A stretch of 5,291 nt of DNA from an uncultured Alistipes sp. (GTDB lineage: Bacteria > Bacteroidota > Bacteroidia > Bacteroidales > Rikenellaceae): NCBI GenBank assembly GCA_958449275.1, contig CAUDHE010000128.1, positions 1-5,291 of the forward strand. Reading direction: 5' to 3'. Below are positions 1-5,291 of the stretch, in pieces. The notes under the pieces are model-generated. The model ran no database searches and was not told the origin of the DNA. It worked only from the letters and a program-made list of their open reading frames with translations. Position numbers and translations under genes: made by a program. Position 1 is the stretch's first letter. Every line of letters starts with the position of its first letter.

Positions 1-453
1 AAAACCGGACGGCATTGGGGAAAGTTCACGATGGAGGATTACAACGGAACTCATGAATTCGCGCTGTTCGACAAGGATTACGAGAATTTCCGTCCGTTCA
101 TGTATCCCAATTATTTTCTGTTCATAAAGGGCAAGGTGCAGCCGCGACCCTATGGCGACAATCCCGAGTTGGAGTTCAAAGTGTTGTCGATGATGCAGCT
201 CGCGGAGATGCGCGACACGATGATAAAGGAGATACATGTGAACATACCGATCGAGGAGCTGACCGAAGCATTCATAGCCGATTTTGCCGAGAATATTCGT
301 CAGAACAAAGGCAATACGATCCTGCGTACGACGGTATCGGATAGGAGCGAAGGGGTGAATCTCAATATGTACTCCAAGCGTTATAAGGTGGCCCTTACAC
401 CGCAGCTGGTAGAGTATCTGGATGGTAACGAACTGAAATACACATTATCATAA
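1..453 (+). CDS. dnaE: DNA polymerase III alpha subunit, C-terminal fragment (5' end outside window)
   Basis: This is the last 150 residues of the catalytic subunit of the replicative DNA polymerase, which makes the new strand at the replication fork. The reading frame is open from base 1 and runs to TAA at 451-453. The ATG at 31 is an internal methionine, because the in-frame residues before it (KTGRHWGKFT) already belong to the conserved protein. What is visible is the OB-fold nucleic-acid-binding region (the GKFTMEDYNG segment, then EFALFDKDYENF and FIKGKVQPR) and the C-terminal tail. The polymerase active site and PHP domain lie upstream, outside the window. The last roughly 60 residues fit the tail seen in Bacteroidetes DnaE, as I recall it. 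The gene sits 21 bases before trxA on the same strand, so the two may share a transcript. Family assignment is firm; the gene is incomplete only because of the window edge. Confidence 0.93.
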   Translation, partial: KTGRHWGKFTMEDYNGTHEFALFDKDYENFRPFMYPNYFLFIKGKVQPRPYGDNPELEFKVLSMMQLAEMRDTMIKEIHVNIPIEELTEAFIADFAENIRQNKGNTILRTTVSDRSEGVNLNMYSKRYKVALTPQLVEYLDGNELKYTLS

Positions 454-474
454 ACACGTAAAATATTTATAATT

Positions 475-789
475 ATGGCATTAGCAATCACCAATGAGAA
501 TTATGAAGCTCTCATGGCTTCGGACAAACCCGTAGTAATAGATTTTTGGGCCGAGTGGTGCGGTCCCTGCCGCATGATAGGTCCCATCATCGAGGAGCTC
601 GCCGAGGAGTACGAAGGCAAGGTCGTGATAGGTAAGTGCGATGTGGATTCGAATGACGATATCGTGGCTCAGTACCGCGTGCGCAACATACCTACCGTGG
701 TGTTCATCAAGGGCGGAGCCGTGGTCGACAAGGTGGTCGGCGCAGCGAGCAAAGATGCTTTGAAGGCCAAGGTGGACGCGTTGTTGTAA
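475..789 (+). CDS. trxA: Thioredoxin
   Basis: A small cytoplasmic thiol-disulfide oxidoreductase of 104 residues, the usual length for thioredoxin 1. It reduces protein disulfides and is recharged by thioredoxin reductase. The single thioredoxin fold carries the classic active site WCGPC at residues 28-32 (catalytic Cys29 and Cys32), the buried Asp23 and the cis-proline in IPT (Pro73). There is no signal peptide, so it is cytosolic rather than a periplasmic TlpA-type protein. A third cysteine, Cys55, lies in the KCDVD stretch outside the active site. The ATG at 475 is preceded by an A/T-only run and has no Shine-Dalgarno sequence, as is usual in Bacteroidetes. It follows dnaE by 21 bases and is ended by the stem-loop at 809-844. 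All key residues are present. Confidence 0.97.
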   Translation: MALAITNENYEALMASDKPVVIDFWAEWCGPCRMIGPIIEELAEEYEGKVVIGKCDVDSNDDIVAQYRVRNIPTVVFIKGGAVVDKVVGAASKDALKAKVDALL

Positions 790-808
790 TATCTCGGTAC
801 TTGCAAAT

Positions 809-844
809 ATCGTCCGTCTCGTAATGTGACGGGCGATTTTTTAT
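809..844 (+). terminator. Intrinsic terminator of trxA
   Basis: A 10-bp stem pairs 809-818 with 828-837 (one G-T wobble, core CGTCCGTC with GACGGGCG) around a 9-base loop. The run TTTTTT follows at the base of the stem (837-842). It begins 19 bases after the trxA stop codon. The GC stem plus T-run is the standard Rho-independent form, and here it points in the direction of trxA transcription. Confidence 0.85.
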
Positions 845-896
845 ATCCTCGGCGGCTCGCACCTTTGGTGCCCCCTCCCTCCGGCCGCCGAGGATA
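844..896. repeat. GC-rich branched palindrome between convergent genes
   Basis: The outer arms 844-856 and 884-896 pair perfectly over 13 bp (core CCTCGGCGG with CCGCCGAGG). Inside, GCACC (859-863) and GGTGC (867-871) form a second perfect 5-bp hairpin with a TTT loop. A pyrimidine tract, CCCCTCCCTCC, fills the rest of the interior. The whole folds as a stem with one side hairpin on either strand. It lies directly after the trxA terminator and before the htpG terminator. The form resembles REP-like or other small palindromic intergenic repeats, but only one copy is in the window, so whether it is repeated in the genome is not known. It could also serve as an extra terminator or RNA-stabilising stem. 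Confidence 0.55.
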
Positions 897-901
897 AATA
901 C

Positions 902-937
902 AAACAAGGCTGTCATTTTGAAATGACAGCCTTGTTT
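902..937 (-). terminator. Terminator hairpin of htpG, possibly bidirectional
   Basis: A perfect inverted repeat pairs 902-918 with 921-937 (AACAAGGCTGTCATT against its complement). In practice this is about 15-16 bp with a 4-6 base loop. It lies 16 bases beyond the htpG stop codon. Read on the minus strand, the arm ends in TTGTTT and continues GTATTTAT, a broken T-tract. On the plus strand the arm also ends TTGTTT, so it may act as a backup stop for trxA transcripts. The stem is strong, but the T-tracts are imperfect, which lowers certainty about efficiency. Confidence 0.75.
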
Positions 938-953
938 CATGTCGGGCACTACC

Positions 954-3020
954 CTATTTCTCGATGAGCGAGATGCTGCGCTGGATGAAATCCGACAGAT
1001 TCTTGCCCTTGAGCATGCCGTTCGACAGCAACGCGAGGTCTATTATCTGGCGCACCAGCTTGTTTCCGCCTCCGATCTCGCGCAGACGTTCGTTGCGCTC
1101 GTCGCGGAGCGTTACGATCTTTTTCGAAAGATCTTCGCGCATCTGTTTCTCCTCGGGAGTGAAGTCGTCCTCTTTCTTGTCCTTTACCGTCTCCTCGAAA
1201 CGTTTCTCCTCGGCCACGGCGGCGTCGATTTTTTTGGTTATGCTTTTCAGTTTGTCGCCGTATTCCTTTTCGACATTGCCCAAGATGTCGATTACGATGG
1301 GATGGTTACCATTCACGGCTATGGTGAAGTTGTCGGGCATCTGTCCGTAGAACTGACTCATACCGCCTCCGCTTACCTTGGACATCTCCTTCATGCGTCG
1401 CATGAATTCGTTCTGAGTGATTACCACGGGCGCCTCGTCGGCCGACATTGGCTCGAACGATATGTTGTAGGTTATCTTTTCGTCCTTGGGCAACTGGCTT
1501 TCGAATACGGGACGCATGATCTCCTGCTGAGCATCGGTGAGCGACATGGCTATGTGATCTTCCTTCTGAATGAGTTTTTCGATCACGTCGCTGTCGACTC
1601 TCACGAAACGTACGTCTCGGTTCTTTGACTCGTACCAGTTGATGTAGTGATTGTCGAGAGGACCGTTCATCTCCAGCACGTCGTAGCCCTTGGCCCTGGC
1701 CGCCTCGAGGAACGGGTGTTTCTCGACGGGATCGTCCACATAGAGCAGAATGACGTTGCCGTTTTTGTCGGTCTGGTTATCCTTGACGACGTCGACATAC
1801 TCCTTTGCCGTAAAATATTTGTCGTCGACAGACTTCAGCAACATGAAATCCTGCGCCTTTTCGGCGAATTTCTCGTCAGTGAGGATTCCGTACTGGATGA
1901 ATACTTTCAGATCGTCCCACTTCTTCTCGTAGTCGGGACGCATGGTGGTGAACAACTCTTTCAGACGGTCGGCGACTTTGCGGGTTATGTATCCCGAGAT
2001 CTTCTTCACGTTGGAGTCGCTTTGCAGATAGCTGCGCGACACGTTCAGCGGAATGTCGGGCGAGTCGATCACGCCGTGCAGCAGCGTCAGATATTCGGGG
2101 ACAATGCCGTCCACTTGGTCCGTGACGAATTCCTGGTTGCTGTAAAGCTGGATCTTGTTCTTCTGTATCTCGAAATTGTTGTGTATTTTGGGGAAATAGA
2201 GTATTCCCGTCAGGTTGAACGGATAGTCGATGTTCATGTGGATGTAGAACAGAGGATCGTCGCCCAGCGGGTAGAGTTCATGATAAAACTCCTTGTACTG
2301 CTCTTCGGTGATCTCGGTCGGTTTGCGGGTCCACAAAGGCTGCGTGTCGTTGACGATGTTGTCCTTGTCGGTATCGACGTATTTGCCGTCTTTCCACTCC
2401 TTGACCTTTCCGAATGCGATGGCGACGGGCAGGAAGCGGCAATATTTTTTGAGAAGCTCATCGACTTTCGACTCCTCGCAATACTCCTTGCAGTCGTCCG
2501 AGAGGTGCAGTACGATCGATGTGCCGCGGTCGCATTCGCCGTCGGTCTCCTCCATCGTGTATTCGGGTGATCCGTCGCAGCTCCAGTGCACGCATTTGCT
2601 GCCGTCGCGATAGGAGCGCGTGAAAATCTCCACTTTGTCGGCCACCATGAACGACGAGTAGAAACCAAGTCCGAAGTGACCGATTATGGCCTGATCCTTA
2701 TATTTGGCGAGGAACTCCTCGGCACCCGAGAAAGCGATCTGATTGATGTAGCGGTCGATCTCCTCGGCATTCATACCTATGCCTCGGTCGGTGACGGTGA
2801 GGGTTTTCTTGTCGGTGTCGACGCTGACGCGGATGGTCAGGTCGCCCGTTTCGCCCTTGAATTCGTTCTTGGCGGCGAGGGTCTTCAGCTTCTGCGTGGC
2901 GTCGACGGCGTTCGATACCAGCTCGCGAAGAAAAATTTCGTGATCCGAATACAAAAATTTCTTGATGACGGGAAATATGTTCTCCGTCGTCACACCTATT
3001 TTTCCGTTTTTCATAGACAT
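954..3020 (-). CDS. htpG: HtpG, bacterial Hsp90 molecular chaperone
   Basis: An ATP-driven homodimeric cytoplasmic chaperone of 688 residues that remodels client proteins, usually with DnaK. The N-terminal GHKL ATPase domain (about 1-230) shows the family motifs: ELVSNAxDA with Glu33 and Asn37, DRGIGM (78-83, nucleotide-contacting Asp78) and GHFGLGFYS (114-122). The middle domain holds NVSRSYLQ, with Arg329 and Gln333 where Hsp90s have their catalytic-loop residues. The C-terminal third is dimerisation sequence with a highly charged stretch (about 580-650), then a conserved-looking end near VRQIIDLALL. There is no MEEVD tail, as expected in bacteria. The frame stays open upstream to an ATG at 3182, but that extension overlaps the preceding gene and does not look like Hsp90. 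I chose the ATG at 3020, preceded by an A-rich leader; the ATG at 3014 is an equally possible start two codons on. The protein is intact. Confidence 0.96.
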   Translation of the reverse strand: MSMKNGKIGVTTENIFPVIKKFLYSDHEIFLRELVSNAVDATQKLKTLAAKNEFKGETGDLTIRVSVDTDKKTLTVTDRGIGMNAEEIDRYINQIAFSGAEEFLAKYKDQAIIGHFGLGFYSSFMVADKVEIFTRSYRDGSKCVHWSCDGSPEYTMEETDGECDRGTSIVLHLSDDCKEYCEESKVDELLKKYCRFLPVAIAFGKVKEWKDGKYVDTDKDNIVNDTQPLWTRKPTEITEEQYKEFYHELYPLGDDPLFYIHMNIDYPFNLTGILYFPKIHNNFEIQKNKIQLYSNQEFVTDQVDGIVPEYLTLLHGVIDSPDIPLNVSRSYLQSDSNVKKISGYITRKVADRLKELFTTMRPDYEKKWDDLKVFIQYGILTDEKFAEKAQDFMLLKSVDDKYFTAKEYVDVVKDNQTDKNGNVILLYVDDPVEKHPFLEAARAKGYDVLEMNGPLDNHYINWYESKNRDVRFVRVDSDVIEKLIQKEDHIAMSLTDAQQEIMRPVFESQLPKDEKITYNISFEPMSADEAPVVITQNEFMRRMKEMSKVSGGGMSQFYGQMPDNFTIAVNGNHPIVIDILGNVEKEYGDKLKSITKKIDAAVAEEKRFEETVKDKKEDDFTPEEKQMREDLSKKIVTLRDERNERLREIGGGNKLVRQIIDLALLSNGMLKGKNLSDFIQRSISLIEK

Positions 3021-3029
3021 ATATTTTTT

Positions 3030-3060
3030 GTATTTATTTTCCGAAGAACGGATGTTCAAA
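3030..3060 (-). promoter_or_regulatory. Candidate Bacteroidetes-type promoter of htpG
   Basis: On the minus strand, TTTG (3060-3057) is followed after 20 bases by TAAATAC (3036-3030). This approximates the Bacteroidetes housekeeping promoter, with a -33 TTTG/TTG box and a -7 box TAnnTTTG; the last part of the -7 box does not match. The start of transcription would fall only a few bases before the ATG at 3020, giving a very short leader. That, and the imperfect -7 box, keep confidence low. I see no CIRCE-type inverted repeat (TTAGCACTC-N9-GAGTGCTAA). Confidence 0.35.
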
Positions 3061-3123
3061 CTGTGTGCCATCGGCCGACAAGTGTCATAATGGCATATCG
3101 CAGGACGAAATTGGCAGAGAATG

Positions 3124-3789
3124 TCAGTCTTCGTGCGTCGTGCGCGATAGGAACAGCCAAGCGAAGATACCTTGAGCCGCATAATAAGCGGTCATGATCC
3201 ACACCGTGGCGTAAGGTATTCGCCCGCCGCCTATGCCGTAGGCTATCATGCCGTCGGAGAGGACGAACAGCAATGCGGCCGCAAGATACCAAGTTCGACG
3301 GCGGCGCGACTGCATCACGGCCGAGATCAGCATGCAGTATATTATGAAGGCGTATGCCGCAACCGCAATGCTTACGGGCTGCGAGTCGATGCCCCGTAGG
3401 ACGAAGACGATGTATGCCGCCACCGCGAGAGCCGATGTCGCGGCGGCAGCCATGCGGCCGAACGTGAGTCGTATGCGTCGGCTGAAATCGTATGCGAAAA
3501 AGATGTGGGCTGCTGCGAAGAACCCCACCTGACCGAAAAAGAGATTCATGGCGCCCATCAAGTCGCCGACGGCAGATGCGGCCAGTGCCGTCGGTATTAG
3601 TATTCCGCCGCAATGTGCGGCTGTCATGGCGGCGAGAGCGATGACGGCCGTGGGCAGGGCGACTACGAAGCGATTCGAGGAGTAGTATTCGGAGTAGCGC
3701 ACGACGAAAAATAGAGCGCAGAGCACGAGGTAGATCGCCATGACCGCTGCCGTGCGGAGCCGCTGCCGAGTTTGGGGGTTATTGCGCAT
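3124..3789 (-). CDS. YhhN/TMEM86-family membrane protein, lysoplasmalogenase-like
   Basis: An inner-membrane protein of 221 residues. I can place about eight hydrophobic segments, at roughly 12-30, 42-57, 60-77, 84-101, 112-131, 138-158, 166-184 and 191-213. The family pattern is visible: an Asp in AVGDLMG (Asp76), a His in FAAAHIFFAY (His95) and an Asp in FVLSDGMIAY (Asp179). These sit at membrane positions matching the conserved polar residues of YhhN/TMEM86. Studied members such as TMEM86B cleave the vinyl-ether bond of lysoplasmalogens; many bacterial homologues are uncharacterised, so the activity here is inferred. The ATG at 3789 lies inside the end of the thioesterase gene (11-base overlap), which indicates translational coupling and a shared transcript. 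The Arg-rich loop SRRRR (161-165) is probably cytoplasmic. No terminator follows before htpG. Confidence 0.8.
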   Translation of the reverse strand: MRNNPQTRQRLRTAAVMAIYLVLCALFFVVRYSEYYSSNRFVVALPTAVIALAAMTAAHCGGILIPTALAASAVGDLMGAMNLFFGQVGFFAAAHIFFAYDFSRRIRLTFGRMAAAATSALAVAAYIVFVLRGIDSQPVSIAVAAYAFIIYCMLISAVMQSRRRRTWYLAAALLFVLSDGMIAYGIGGGRIPYATVWIMTAYYAAQGIFAWLFLSRTTHED

Positions 3790-4207
3790 TTTTCTCGTCG
3801 ATGTATCTCTCCAGAGCCTCCACGAACCATTCGGGAGCGCGGCACGGACGGCGGGTATCCTTGTGCATGAACCCGAGAGTGACGCTGCCTGTGTTTATCA
3901 GTCGGCCCTCGCCGTTGCGCACCTCGCTGCGGATGACCAGACGCGCCGTCGGCATTTCGTCGAGGAATACGCTCACTGTCAGTACGTCGTCGTAGAATGC
4001 GGGGGCAAGATAGCGCGACGATACCTCGATTATGGGCGACATGATGCCGCGCTGCTCGATCTCGGCATATGTCAGTCCCATATCGCGCAGCCATTCGGTG
4101 CGGGCCATCTCGTACATGACGATGTAGTTGGAATGGTGCATTATGCCCATTTGGTCGGTATCCTTGTAGCGTACGCGGATCTTGTGGTCGAAAGTTATGA
4201 TAGCCAT
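3779..4207 (-). CDS. Acyl-CoA thioesterase, hotdog fold (4HBT/YbgC-FadM type)
   Basis: A cytoplasmic single-domain protein of 142 residues, the normal length of the 4-hydroxybenzoyl-CoA thioesterase-like family, which hydrolyses acyl-CoA (or acyl-ACP) thioesters. The N-terminal motif VRYKDTDQMGIMHHSNY (12-28) is the family signature. Asp18 is in the position of the catalytic aspartate of YbgC-like enzymes, and HHSNY leads into the central hotdog helix (YEMARTEWLRDMG). Strand sequences such as RLVIRSEV and NTGSVTLGFM complete the fold. Substrate chain length cannot be read from the sequence. There is no Tol-Pal gene nearby, so the ybgC symbol is not warranted. The ATG at 4207 is 2 bases after the stop of the FAD synthetase gene, and the 3' end overlaps the YhhN-like gene, placing it in the middle of the operon. 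A link with the YhhN-like protein in lipid turnover is possible but inferred. Confidence 0.88.
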   Translation of the reverse strand: MAIITFDHKIRVRYKDTDQMGIMHHSNYIVMYEMARTEWLRDMGLTYAEIEQRGIMSPIIEVSSRYLAPAFYDDVLTVSVFLDEMPTARLVIRSEVRNGEGRLINTGSVTLGFMHKDTRRPCRAPEWFVEALERYIDEKNAQ

Positions 4208-4209
4208 GT

Positions 4210-4944
4210 TCAGAGTTCGATTATGATTTTACCTTTCAGGTTTTCGAGGTCTATGCGCAGACCGTCGTCGGTGACGACGAGTGTCGCGGCGCGGCCGTCG
4301 ACCGAGGCTTCGTAATTGCCCGAGGCGGGCAATTGCTTGTGCGGGTCGATTCCCGAAAGCGAGCCGTCGGACGCCGCGTCGCACATAATCAGATACGGAT
4401 GCCCCAACAGCATTCGCGCCTTGGCCATCATGCCGCATGCGACGATGCGCCGTATTATTGTGGAGCTGACCTTGCTTTCGGCCACCTGCTGCTGTTCGAC
4501 CATTTCGATCCCGATGCCCGCATTACGCGATTCCAGATAATTGAAATCGCCCTCCTTATTGTGGCCGAAACGGTGGTTGTAGCCCACCACCAGACGGCGT
4601 ATGCCTATTCCCGCTATGTCGTTTTCGATGAAATCGCGTGGCGACGTGCGGCTGAATTCCGCGGTGAACGGTACCACTATAACGTTGTCGATCCCCGCGC
4701 GTTCGAGCAGCCACAACTTCTCGTCGAGCGTGCTCAACAAACGCAGGCCGTCACCCGAGCCGAGCACGTAGCGCGGATGCGGTTCGAAAGTGAGCACGAT
4801 GCTCTCGCCGTCGGATGCCGATGCCGTCGTCACGACCCGATGCAGCAATTCCCTATGGCCGCCGTGCACGCCGTCGAACGATCCCATTGTCGCTACGGCG
4901 TTTCGGAACGGCGGAAGATTATGCAGATCCTTGAAAACTCTCAT
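4210..4944 (-). CDS. RibF-like FAD synthetase (FMN adenylyltransferase) with degenerate riboflavin kinase region
   Basis: The N-terminal nucleotidyltransferase domain (about 1-180) is intact. It has the HIGH-like motif GSFDGVHGGH (21-30), TFEPHP (52-57), GYNHRFGHNKEGD (121-133) and SSTIIRR (160-166). This domain adenylates FMN to FAD using ATP. Bifunctional RibF proteins are about 300-320 residues long and add a C-terminal riboflavin kinase barrel; this protein has only 244. After the linker ARMLLGHPY (176-184), where kinases have a GRxLGFPTAN-type phosphate-binding stretch, there is only CDAASDGSLSGID. A short beta-rich remnant follows (KQLPASGNY, then GLRIDLENLKGKIIIEL). I infer FAD synthetase activity without riboflavin kinase, so a kinase must be encoded elsewhere. 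The alternative is a full-length ancestor worn down to a non-flavin role. The ATG at 4944 starts 27 bases after the rex stop codon. I gave no symbol because the protein is not a standard RibF. Confidence 0.85.
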   Translation of the reverse strand: MRVFKDLHNLPPFRNAVATMGSFDGVHGGHRELLHRVVTTASASDGESIVLTFEPHPRYVLGSGDGLRLLSTLDEKLWLLERAGIDNVIVVPFTAEFSRTSPRDFIENDIAGIGIRRLVVGYNHRFGHNKEGDFNYLESRNAGIGIEMVEQQQVAESKVSSTIIRRIVACGMMAKARMLLGHPYLIMCDAASDGSLSGIDPHKQLPASGNYEASVDGRAATLVVTDDGLRIDLENLKGKIIIEL

Positions 4945-4971
4945 GCGTATGCGTTGCGGCAGGCCGCTGCC

Positions 4972-5291
4972 CTAATTTTTGTCGTTGCTCTCGTCGGATT
5001 CCTTGACGAAGTAGGCCACTTTTTCCAAAATGGTGGTTATGTCGTAATTTTCGGCTACTATGCCCTGCGGAAAATTGAGCGGTGCCGAAGTGAAGTTGAG
5101 CACCCCTTTGATTCCCGCATTTATGATCGGCACCACCAGCGACGGAGCTATGCGCGTGGGCGACGAGATGACCACTATGCTTATGTCCATCGACGAAACC
5201 ACCTCCTCGAACCGATCCATGTGGTAACACGGGATTTCGTCGATTACCGAACCGACCTTCTGCGGGTCGACGTCGAATGCCGTCACGATCC
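4972..5291 (-). CDS. rex: Redox-sensing transcriptional repressor Rex, C-terminal half (5' end outside window)
   Basis: The last 105 residues of Rex, a dimeric repressor that reads the NADH/NAD+ ratio and leaves its operators when NADH is high. It typically controls fermentation and anaerobic metabolism genes. The visible part is the second half of the Rossmann domain. TAFDVDPQKVG at the window edge is the strand whose acidic residue contacts the NAD ribose. ISSPT, the conserved stretch GIKGVLNFT, and the C-terminal helix ENYDITTILEKVAYF used for domain swapping in the dimer follow. The frame is open to the window edge; the winged-helix DNA-binding domain (about 80-100 residues) would lie beyond base 5291. 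The short polar tail KESDESNDKN ends at TAG (4974-4972). It is the first visible gene of the minus-strand cluster. I found no convincing Rex operator in the window; the operon promoter is outside it. Confidence 0.9.
   Translation of the reverse strand, partial: IVTAFDVDPQKVGSVIDEIPCYHMDRFEEVVSSMDISIVVISSPTRIAPSLVVPIINAGIKGVLNFTSAPLNFPQGIVAENYDITTILEKVAYFVKESDESNDKN

Noticed and set aside
31..33. ATG at 31 as the start of a separate 140-residue protein
   Set aside because: The frame is open from base 1 and the residues before the ATG belong to the conserved DnaE OB-fold region, so this is the tail of dnaE.
707..949. 80-residue minus-strand frame across the trxA end and the intergenic gap
   Set aside because: It runs through three stem-loops and the terminators of both genes, and its Arg/Pro-rich product resembles no protein.
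3021..3182. 54-residue N-terminal extension of HtpG from an ATG at 3182
   Set aside because: It overlaps the end of the YhhN-like gene, has an unlikely composition with many Arg and Cys, and lies outside the Hsp90 domain. The Hsp90-like sequence begins a few residues after the ATG at 3020.
939..3197. Three long plus-strand reading frames (939-1628, 1647-2570, 2586-3197) covering htpG from the opposite strand
   Set aside because: All three are in the frame whose codons are exact reverse complements of the htpG codons. Stops there require TTA, CTA or TCA codons in htpG, which this GC-rich gene almost never uses. The translations resemble no family and the htpG protein is clearly real.
3056..3613. 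185-residue minus-strand frame overlapping the YhhN-like gene
   Set aside because: Out-of-frame shadow with His/Arg-rich translation. The overlapping 221-residue frame has clear membrane segments and conserved family residues.
4958..4971. Small hairpin GGCAG-GCCG-CTGCC between rex and the FAD synthetase gene
   Set aside because: Only 5 bp, no T-tract and tightly placed between operon genes; not enough to call a terminator or regulatory structure.
1..5291. A novel defence, mobile or RNA-guided system
   Set aside because: Every strand of the window is accounted for by recognised housekeeping genes with short gaps. I saw no direct repeats with spacers, transposase, integrase, tRNA or rRNA.

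Overview
The window is protein-coding bacterial chromosome with GC-rich third codon positions and no sign of mobile DNA. It most likely comes from a Bacteroidales bacterium; the family Rikenellaceae (Alistipes-like) is my best guess. Reasons are the sequence character of DnaE, Rex and HtpG, AT-rich leaders instead of Shine-Dalgarno sequences before trxA and htpG, a Bacteroidetes-style promoter candidate before htpG, and the order dnaE then trxA. The assignment rests on recognition, not on a search.

Left, plus strand (1-844): the last 150 residues of the DNA polymerase III alpha subunit (dnaE), then 21 bases later a complete thioredoxin gene (trxA), closed by an intrinsic terminator. Centre (790-953): a 164-base gap between convergent genes. 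It holds three consecutive stem-loops: the trxA terminator, a GC-rich branched palindrome, and a long perfect hairpin that ends htpG on the opposite strand.

Right, all minus strand (954-5291): in transcription order, the C-terminal half of the redox sensor Rex (cut by the window edge), a short RibF-like FAD synthetase, a hotdog-fold acyl-CoA thioesterase, a YhhN/TMEM86-type membrane protein, and the Hsp90 chaperone HtpG. The first four are tightly packed (27-base gap, 2-base gap, 11-base overlap) and look like one operon. HtpG follows after 103 bases and has a plausible promoter of its own, but no terminator separates it from the operon.

The genes are housekeeping or stress-related: replication, thiol redox control, NADH/NAD+ sensing, flavin cofactor synthesis, acyl thioester and ether-lipid turnover, and protein folding. 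I see no defence system, mobile element, CRISPR array or RNA gene. The points most worth a second look are the apparent loss of the riboflavin kinase motif in the RibF-like protein, the branched palindrome at 844-896, and the grouping of a NADH sensor with flavin and lipid genes.
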